A stretch of DNA of 64,000 nt, taken from NCBI GenBank assembly GCA_023525975.1, contig CM042023.1, positions 20,261,501 through 20,325,500 of the forward strand, in the 5' to 3' direction. A model generated the notes under the pieces. The model searched no databases. It was not told the origin of the DNA and worked only from the letters and a program-made list of their open reading frames with translations. Positions within the stretch are counted from its first letter, which is position 1, and every line of letters starts with the position of its first letter. Source of the DNA: Smallanthus sonchifolius. Its lineage: Eukaryota; Streptophyta; Magnoliopsida; Asterales; Asteraceae. The position numbers and the translations under genes are program-made. This document shows, in pieces, positions 57,110-64,000 of this stretch.

Positions 57110-57302
57110 CAGGGGCGAATCTTGGGCCCCGGCCCATCCCGATTTTTCGCTCACTAGTGTTAATTTATACGTATTCGGTCGATTTTTCGCTCAATAGTGT
57201 TAATTTATATGTATTCGGGTGAAAATTTTATAGTTCTAGCACCCCCATGATAGGAAAAAAAATCCCGACCCCCCCGGGGGTTTTCTTCAAGCTTCGCCAC
57301 TG
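57110..57302. mobile_element. 193-bp hAT MITE with perfect 8-bp target duplication
   Basis: Target duplication ATTGCTAC at 57102-57109 and 57303-57310. Termini CAGGGGCGAATCTTG and CAAGCTTCGCCACTG are inverted repeats with two mismatches, of the common plant CAGTGGCGGA type. Inside, a ~40-bp unit (GATTTTTCGCTCA...TGTATTCGG) is tandemly duplicated. Non-coding. Confidence 0.92.
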
Positions 57303-57310
57303 ATTGCTAC

Positions 57311-58042
57311 ATTATAATGGGCTGGGCTTGTTGTGTTGAGTGCGTTGGAGAGCCCATTTCAAGGTCCAAAATCTGATAGAACTTTGTAATGGACTTCGTA
57401 ATGGGCTAGGGCTGATTAATTACCATTTTAAAAAACGTGACACATAGTAACCAGCTTTTTTCAAGTATTCCGGCTGGCGGTGGATTTCATCGTTTCTATG
57501 GTTACTTCTTAAACGGTGTTCATCGTATTGCGGAACAAAAGGGGTATGTTGCTACCATTTTGATAGCTTTTGCCATATTTTATCATCTCATAAATTTGAG
57601 TTTACCAACCACAAATTGTCTAACCAAATCATATTCTAAATGCTATGGTCATCGGTTCGATTCCGATAGTCGGATTTTCTCTATTTATTTCCAGCCTAGA
57701 CCCTTAAAAAAATATTTTTTTAAAGTCGTCACTTAATCTTATGTGCTTTTAATCTTATGAATTTCTTGTATAAATTATTAAAAAGTTTTAAAATTAAGTA
57801 ACCTAATGAAAAAATATATATGAATCCTAATTACTATTTAATGATTTTTTTAATTAACTTGAAAGAAGAGAAAATAGTGAAGAAAAAAATTAACTAAATA
57901 ATAATAAAGTTTCATAATTTTTAATTTAAATTGAATTTAAAGGAAAAATAATCACAAAATAGAAAGAAAAAAAACTTTAAGTGATTTTCGTAAAACACTT
58001 GAAAACGTAACTACTATTATGTTAAATTTTCTCCGTTTAAAA
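57311..58042. other. Spacer with a tRNA-derived fragment
   Basis: 57311-57480 appears unique. A 99-codon plus-strand frame at 57437-57736 overlaps the tRNA-like segment and is not taken as a gene. 57740-58042 is AT-rich with no feature. Confidence 0.4.
57628..57674 (+). tRNA. 3' half of a tRNA-Arg(TCT)-like sequence, truncated
   Basis: An anticodon-like arm (ATCAT, loop ATTCTAA with TCT, ATGCT; one mismatch) is followed by a six-base variable region, a perfect T arm (ATCGG-TTCGATT-CCGAT) and AGTCGGA before a T-rich stretch. No acceptor 5' strand or D arm can be fitted upstream, so it is a tRNA pseudogene fragment or the head of a SINE, not a working gene. Confidence 0.5.
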
Positions 58043-58479
58043 TCTATACTATATAATAAATAAAGGTTTTTAGTGCCACGTGTCGCCTCCATATTCATTC
58101 TCATCATTTTTTTCCGTCTCTCTCTCTTATTTAATGCACTTCTCTCTTTTATAATAATATATATATTTAAAGAAAATACTAATTATACTAATAAAACACA
58201 TTTATTTTAAATTATCCATTATTATAACAAACTTTAAAATTTAATTATCTAACTTTCATTTCAATCAAATACTAATTGAAAGTCAAATTACATTAAATAG
58301 TAATTAACGTATTTTCGAAACGCAATTATATATTATTTTTACATATTTTATGTTTGTTTCTATTCTTAATATATGTAATATATTTTTACAATGTAAAATA
58401 TATACATAAATATTTAAAATTTTTATATAATAATAATTTTTAATTTTCACCCCGTATATAGACACGGGATCTAAACTAG
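58043..58479 (+). mobile_element. 437-bp non-autonomous Helitron
   Basis: Starts TCTATACTATATAATAAATA after an A (58042). Ends with a hairpin CCCGT...ACGGG (58451-58468), 7 nt, then CTAG with T at 58480. No target duplication, insertion between A and T. Interior AT-rich and non-coding. The 5' end resembles that of the 7-kb Helitron at 25004-31986. Confidence 0.88.
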
Positions 58480-59169
58480 TATGAATATGTACTAAGAGTT
58501 ATTGCAATACTTATAATTCTTAAAGTGGAAATAGCTCTTGCATAGAGTGAGCATTGCTGGCCTAAGCTATTTTGTCTTTTAAGTGGTTTGACATTTAAGC
58601 CCCTAATTTATATTAGATTTACGTTTAAACTTAGGAACTTAAAAAAAGTTTTTTTTTTTTACTTTTCTTTTAACAAATTTATATTACAGCCCCTGAAATT
58701 TAATAAAGTTATCATTTACAAAAAAATTTCTCTTTTTCTTACCAACTGAGTTACGAGACGTGGCATACGCACAATTGTAACGGAGTTACACATGATAGTG
58801 TACAAGTTATCTAAGCACTTGCGTGCAACGTCGTTATAAATTTTTTTTCAACTCTTTACTTTTTTAAACGGTTTTGATTTTTTTTTCTATTTTTTTACCT
58901 GTTAACTTTTTTTAACGGCTTTGTTACGGTTTCGTTATTTTGTATAAAGTTTTTGGAATAATACTAGTTATTTCGCTGCAACGTGTGGGTTTGCGACTTT
59001 GCGTAAAGATTTTCTTTTTTTATATAAAGTTTCGAGTACGTTTATTTATTTCGTAAACGATAACTGGTTTAACGGTCTCGTTTTTCTATGACTTTATTTT
59101 TTAAACTTTCGAGGACGTTAATTTCTTTCACAGTTTAACACGTCACAGTACGTGTGGGCACAATTCTAG
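58480..59169 (+). mobile_element. Second Helitron-like 3' end adjacent to the small Helitron
   Basis: Ends CACGTCACAGTACGTG (hairpin stem CACGT/ACGTG), ~10 nt, then CTAG before T at 59170. The body shares phrasing with the Helitron-like end at 35440-35938 (AACGTGTGGGTTTGCG and long TTTTTT-rich stretches). No TC start could be placed; the left coordinate is only the end of the neighbouring element. Confidence 0.4.
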
Positions 59170-60552
59170 TTATTTAATTATTTACACACTAGTAAATCAT
59201 TCCTCTCTGTTTTCCCTGAATCTAATTCACTTAATTTTTTCAAAGTCATACACCTTTTATATAATTTATTTCTTTTAAAATGATTATAATAAAATTAAAC
59301 ATTTTATTTTTTTTAATTTAAATACATTATTGGTATATTTAAAATTTTAAATTTTTTTTTTAAATCTAATGCATTAAGGTGTGTTCAAAAATAATACAGC
59401 GGTGCGTATACGCACCTCAAATAGAGGCATCCGCTTGATGCGGATGGAGGAAGCGAACGAGCTCCCCGTTGGAGGCAATGTCCGGTTGAATCCGGTTTTA
59501 GCTTCATCCACTTTTACGGATGGGAGTGGATGTACGGTGGTGGGCCCTTTGGAGTGTTAATTTTTTTTTTCTTTTCCAACGATATTCTTTTTAAATAAAT
59601 AATAATAATTTATTTTTTTGTTTGTTTTTACCTCACCAACGGTAGCTTTTAAAAAATAATAGAATAATAGAATTTTTTTCCTTTCAAACGGCTCTTTACC
59701 ATTTTAAATAAAAAATTGTTTTTTTTTTCAAAAAATCACTATAATTTTTTTCAAAAAATCACTATAATTTTTTTCAAAAAACATAACTTATAGGTTATGT
59801 AATGTTTTAATTTATAGGTTATGTAATTTTTAAATTTTTAGGTTATGTAATGTTTTAATTTTTAGGTTATGTAATGTTTTAAATTTTAGTTAATGTAATT
59901 TTTAATTTTTAGTTTATCTATTTTTTAATTTTTGTTTATTTTTATTTTTTTGAAATATTATATTATTTAAAATATAATGAAATATAAAAAATTAGATGAT
60001 AATAAATAGGTTTTTTTGGTATATAGAATATAAATATAAAAGTAGGTGATTATATGGAAATATAGGGGTGTTTGAAAGTGAATGTACGGTTGGAGTAAAA
60101 AACTGGGTTTTTGAAGAATGAGTGAAAAATCTGATGTGACGCGTTTGATTTTGTTGATGGCATCCACTAGGGATGAGCATTTGGTACCGAGTACCAGTAC
60201 CGGTATCGGTACCCACTTTTTCATAAATTCGGTACTGGTACCGATACCATCTTGAGATGAAGATTTTGTAACGAGTACCGGTACCGTACCGATAAATTCG
60301 GTACAGGTACCGATACCCACTATTTTATAAATTTAATATTGGTATTTTCATAACTAATCTCATCCACAGCAAGGAGCATTCCGGGTGGTCTACCAAATTT
60401 ATATGGTACGGATGTATGTCTAACAAGAACATACCACGTGTACATCCAAAAACTTTACACCAAGCTCTTCTGCATGCTGTCCAGGTGTCATTTTTGTCAA
60501 ACACTTGTGCATATATTTATACACCTTCATCATTCCCTACCCCCATACAGCA
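59170..60552. other. Repeat-derived spacer with MITE-like pieces
   Basis: 59385-59530 and 60355-60420 could be the ends of one non-coding element (GGTGTGTTCAAAAATAATAC ... GAGCATTCCGGGTGGTC). Inside, 59735-59930 has tandem AAAAAATCACTATAATTTTT and ATAGGTTATGTAATGTTTTAA units. At 60165-60320, CTAGGGATGAGCATTTGGTACC begins a nested zone of GGTACCG/CGGTACC palindromic words like the TATCCGAA MITE at 5621. Precise ends and duplications were not established. Confidence 0.4.
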
Positions 60553-61000
60553 ATGGCATCTTTAATTTCATCCAATCTCATTAAGAAAAACATCACACAC
60601 CCTGCAATTTATTCACTCACCGGAATGCCGCCCAAAACACGCATCTTTCTACCATCTCTCACAGCCATGAAAGTAGCCGACAATCCACCGGAGATCTCCC
60701 TCAAAACCCCACCAGCCCACGAATTCAGTGTGCCACCAAACGCCTAAAGTCCCGGACTTTGATCCTGAAAAACCAGCTGATCCTCCGCCTTTGTCACGGA
60801 ATCCAGCCCCGGAGTTCCCAGGGCCACCAAAACCGGATCCTGAGATCCAACCTCCGGGGCCGGATATGCCGGTGCCACCAAATACTCCTGGTGGTCCGGA
60901 GGTGGTTCCACCAGAATGGGCACCTCCAAACCCACCGGATGTTAACGCCACCAGAGATTCCTTTGCCGTATACAGCGTTGGTTTAGTTTCTATTTGTTGA
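60553..61000 (+). pseudogene. Proline-rich protein gene with one frameshift, family unknown
   Basis: The first frame opens MASLISSNLIKKNITH and stops after 64 codons at 60747; the +1 frame continues from about 60742 as KVPDFDPEKPADPPPL and stays proline-rich (PEFPGPPKPDPEIQPPGPDMPVPPNTPGGPEVVPPEWAPPNPP in pieces) to a stop at 61000. The Pro codon bias runs through the junction, so a one-base insertion near 60741 most likely split one gene of ~148 codons. The N-terminus is Ser/Lys/Ile-rich with few acids and could be an organelle-targeting peptide. TATATTTATACACC (60509-60522) could serve as a TATA region. If the frameshift is a sequencing error the gene is intact. Confidence 0.5.
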
Positions 61001-61044
61001 TTCCTGTGTATAAGTTGATATATACATGTTTATTGTTAAATTGG

Positions 61045-61440
61045 CAGAAAGACCGGTCAAAGACTATGACATCAAGTTGATAAACTAAAGAACAGTATTT
61101 TGGTTTCATTTGTAAGCAAACGGGTATTCATTGAAATTTAGAACAACCGTCACAACAAAGTTATTCTAGAAATATTTTGGTTCGATTCGGTTAATTAGGT
61201 TTAGTATATGTATGCAACTATAACCGAACCGAAAAAAATGGATTTAAAAAAAATTAATCAAATCGTCGGTTAACCATATGCTTCAGTTACTCGGTTTTCG
61301 GTTAATAGGTTTTTCTGCTAACCCCCCTCCCCCCAGTATACGTGCCATTCTGCACAAACTGGAGTATCTAGCTTTTTCAACCATAAGATTCAAAACCACA
61401 GCCATATTTTGATTAGCATGAATCAAGTGAAGTTGTGAAT
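61045..61440 (-). pseudogene. Partial duplicate of IMP3 (intron and exon 2 start), interrupted
   Basis: 61048-61098 (GGTCAAAGACTATGACATCA AGTTGATAAAC) matches the IMP3 intron at 55642-55692. 61341-61440 (GTGCCATTCTGCACAAACTG ... TTGATTAGCATGAATCA) matches the first part of exon 2 plus upstream intron at 55876-55965. Both are in the same order and orientation as the gene. The middle (61100-61340) is replaced by unrelated sequence, and exons 1, 3, 4 are absent, so it cannot be expressed as IMP3. Divergence by eye is ~10-15%. Confidence 0.75.
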
Positions 61441-62162
61441 TTGGGACTTGGGAGCAAAAATAATTACTTAAAAAGAAGGATACATTATAATTTCTTGTAC
61501 TTTTTTGGTGAAGAATTTATATGCAACTCTTGGAGATTAAGCACGGTTAAGGGAGGAGGGTGTTATCATTCAAATGACCAGTCATTTTATTTTATTATCT
61601 CTCATCTTACGTAATCACTCCCTTCTTCACTCATTCAAACATTTAAAGTGGAAACACTTTCATTCGAATGACGTTATTTGAGTTTTTTTTAGCGTTTGGC
61701 TTGATATTTCATCTATCATTCCGCAAGAGAATAGCGCCTTGATCATTTTCGTTAAAATCAAATTGTTATGTTCCTCAAACGAATCATTGGAGGCTTTTCG
61801 GAGCTATATGAAGAAAATAAATTCATGAAATATAGAAATTTGAGAGAGTTTGAGAAGAAAGGGTGAGAGTTTGAGAAGAAAGGGTGAAGAAAAAGTGTAA
61901 TTTAGATATGTATTTTAAGGATGTGAGTTAAGTATTAGTTATTTAAATTTATTTTTTTAAAATGTAAATTGGATATGTATTTAAAGGATGTGAGGGAAGC
62001 AACGAAAAGCTTCTTTTTCGACTGGGTTCGGTACCAACCTCCACGCCGGACAAGCGGGAAGGAGGCGTGAAATGGTTGTCAGAGGTGAATAAATCATGTG
62101 AGAAAGCGGGAAGGAAGAGGGAAGCAACGATCGAAAACTTATGGGAACACCGTTCCCTTACT
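61421..62162 (+). repeat. ~740-bp direct repeat, copy 1
   Basis: Nearly identical to 63262-64000 (offset 1,839 after a 3-base difference near the start), with only scattered substitutions. Contains TCAAATGACCAGTCATTTTA (nearly palindromic), duplicated GAGAGTTTGAGAAGAAAGGGT and the palindrome GGGAACACCGTTCCC. No coding capacity. It continues to at least 62162, where the window end prevents comparison. Confidence 0.93.
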
Positions 62163-62978
62163 TGCGATACCGGAGAAAATGGTAGAAAATGGCGGTACCG
62201 ATTGGGTACGGGAATCCATGTGCCCTAACATGACTCTTAACTTAATTAATAAACTAGTAAATTAAACTTGATAAACATAATCTATTTATACTTTTATAGT
62301 GTTAACTTCTATAGTATCTTTTAATTCATATATTTAATTATCTCCTTTCTTGATTTTTTTCTTCTTTTACAACTCTTTTTCTATCGAAATATCTCCAACA
62401 ATCTCCTCTTTAATTCTGAGTTTAGACTGTCACGATCTTTGCTAGAATGATTTGCACCCATAAATCTCGTATAATCTTGGAATTAATAAGTCACCACCAG
62501 ATTCAGCAGAGGATCTTGTATACTCCTCTTGGATTCGGTCCTTCATTAAACAATGTAATAAGCAATCACTTTACTATTTTACTAAAATTCGACAGCATAA
62601 CTACTGTAAAATGGATAACCAACCTTTTAAACTATATGTCATAGACGACCCAAATTCACAAATTACAATCAACCAACACTAATAACAACAAATACTATTA
62701 ATACTAGCAAACATATTCAACAATTGGCCTCGAGTTGGATGTTCCAAGTATATTAAAGTGTGTTTGGGTCATTTTGACCCGTTAAAGTCAAACTTGGATA
62801 TTTTAACAACAAAATCATTTAACTTACATAATCTGTTGATGCACTATTGTTGACCCATCCTGTCGCTTCTTTATAATGGGTCGATTTGAACACGTCAATA
62901 GGGCCGGTCCCCTGTGAAAAACAAAAATAATATCACTAGAATTAATAAGCATGTTTGTATAATAATAACAACTATATT
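62163..62978. other. Spacer between the repeats
   Basis: AT-rich. A 65-codon plus-strand frame at 62447-62644 has no known features. Nothing else supported. Confidence 0.4.
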
Positions 62979-63170
62979 TCATACTTCCATGTGTCGGCGT
63001 TGGGCGTATGATTTGCTGCCATGTAAACTTGGGTAGCGTTGTTTTGCTCGGTTTTGTTTGTTCTTCTCCGAGCGGTTTTTATAGTCCGCACTTAAAAACA
63101 GCTGATTAATCAAAATATCCCAAGTTTCTTGATCAACATCTTTTGGTGGATTACTTATCGCCGCCTCCAC
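62979..63170 (-). pseudogene. Plant transposase (Transposase_24/PttA type) C-terminal fragment
   Basis: Minus strand reads ISNPPKDVDQETWDILINQL, then KNRSEKNKQNRAKQRYPSLHGSKSYAQRRHM. This is the conserved block of plant PttA/En-Spm-associated proteins (PPxxVxxExWxxLVxxW ... SxxNKxNRxKxxxxHxxGxxSFAxxR). Only this block remains, so it is a relic, possibly of a CACTA element lying between the two direct repeats. Confidence 0.75.
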
Positions 63171-63261
63171 ATCATCGTATCCTCATTGTAGTCGAAATGA
63201 ACTTTCAACTCTCCCTTACGGTCTTTATAAGCCCTTTGACACTCGACGGTGATTCCAAGTA

Positions 63262-64000
63262 GAATCAAGTGAAGTGAATTTGGGACTTGGGAGCAAAAAT
63301 AATTACTTAAAAAGAAGGATACATTATAATTTCTTGTACTTTTTTGGTGAAGAATTTATATGCAACTCTTGGAGATTAAGCACGGTTAAGGGAGGAGGGT
63401 GTTATCATTCAAATGACTAGTCATTTTATTTTATTATCTCTCATCTTACGTAATCACTCCCTTCTTCACTCATTCAAACATTTAAAGTGGAAACACTTTC
63501 ATTCGAATGACGTTATTTGAGTTTTTTTTAGCGTTTGGCTTGATATTTCATCTATCATTCCGCAAGAGAATAGCGCCTTGATCATTTTCGTTAAAATCAA
63601 ATTGTTATGTTCCTCAAACGAATCATTGGAGGCTTTTCGGAGCTAGATGAAGAAAATAAATTCATGAAATATAGAAATTTGAGAGAGTTTGAGAAGAAAG
63701 GGTGAGAGTTTGAGAAGAAAGAGTGAAGAAAAAGTTTAAATTAGATATGTATTTTAAGGATGTGAGTTAAGTATTAGTTATTTAAATTTATTTTTTAAAA
63801 TGTAAATTGGATATGTATTTAAAGGATGTGAGGGAAGCAACGAGGAGCTTCTTTTTCGACTGGGTTCGGTACTAACCTCCACGTCGGACAAGCGGGAAGG
63901 AGGCGTGAAATGGTTGTCGGAGGTGAAGAAATCATGTGAGAAAGCGGGAAGGAAGAGGGAAGCAACGATCGGAAACTTATGGGAACACCGTTCCCTTACT
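63262..64000 (+). repeat. ~740-bp direct repeat, copy 2 (runs off the window)
   Basis: Partner of 61421-62162 in the same orientation. It starts at GAATCAAGTGAAGTGAATTTGGG, which in copy 1 lies within the IMP3-derived sequence. Right end is not visible. Confidence 0.93.

Noticed and set aside
59967..60320. 117-aa minus-strand ORF rich in GTG/TGT dipeptides
   Set aside because: Consists of GGTACCG-type MITE words and AT-rich sequence.
60649..60951. 100-aa Gly-rich ORF on minus
   Set aside because: Mirror of the proline-rich sense frame (Pro codons read as Gly on the other strand); the sense side has an upstream ATG and leader.

Overview
The window is nuclear DNA of a flowering plant: spliced plant genes with GT-AG introns, AT-rich spacers, and almost every class of plant transposable element. 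A eudicot is certain. Asteraceae is my best guess from repeat style and the FRUITFULL-like C-terminus, but I could not test it. Roughly three quarters is transposon-derived, with a few small gene islands.

Layout. 1-1810: a decayed Ty1/copia copy split by a gypsy-derived insert. 2381-4344: exons 4-8 of a FRUITFULL/SQUAMOSA-clade MADS-box gene whose first exons are not in the window, with a SINE and a MITE in its introns. 5300-6800: a minisatellite split by a hAT-type MITE and bracketed by a diverged direct repeat. 7101-7870: a dead gypsy integrase tail. 9830-24294: a full-length L1-type LINE with a 15-bp target duplication, whose ORF1 stop and ORF2 start overlap as TAATG. An 8,886-bp Tekay/Del-like gypsy element (11926-20811, minus strand) sits inside the eighth codon of ORF2. 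It has 1,579-bp LTRs that look identical, a 5-bp target duplication, intact gag-pol, an extra 268-codon ORF upstream of gag, and an unusual U3 with six copies of a 15-bp palindrome. 25004-31986: a 7-kb non-autonomous Helitron (minus strand) carrying a decayed RPA1-like gene plus captured fragments of a bHLH transcription factor and a UUAT-type nucleotide-sugar transporter. 33790-34925: an internally deleted hAT element.

The first intact gene is the augmin subunit AUG5/HAUS5 (36243-39850, 10 exons, 798 aa). 41100-43484 is a dead CACTA element and 44237-46625 a SINE plus a copia relic with an internal tandem duplication. 47767-48351 is a 60-bp satellite. A short DUF1685-like ORF lies at 50199-50432. 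The second intact gene is the U3 snoRNP protein IMP3 (54789-56371, minus, 4 exons, 182 aa), with a broken partial copy near 61.0-61.4 kb. The right end holds small Helitrons, MITEs, a frameshifted proline-rich gene and a ~740-bp direct repeat that runs off the window.

How it fits together. The host genes are unrelated housekeeping or developmental genes: spindle microtubule nucleation (AUG5), 18S rRNA processing (IMP3) and flowering/fruit identity (FUL-like). The nesting gives relative ages: the gypsy element is younger than the LINE. The most unusual items are the gypsy element's extra 5' ORF and palindromic promoter array, and the LINE's one-base ORF overlap.
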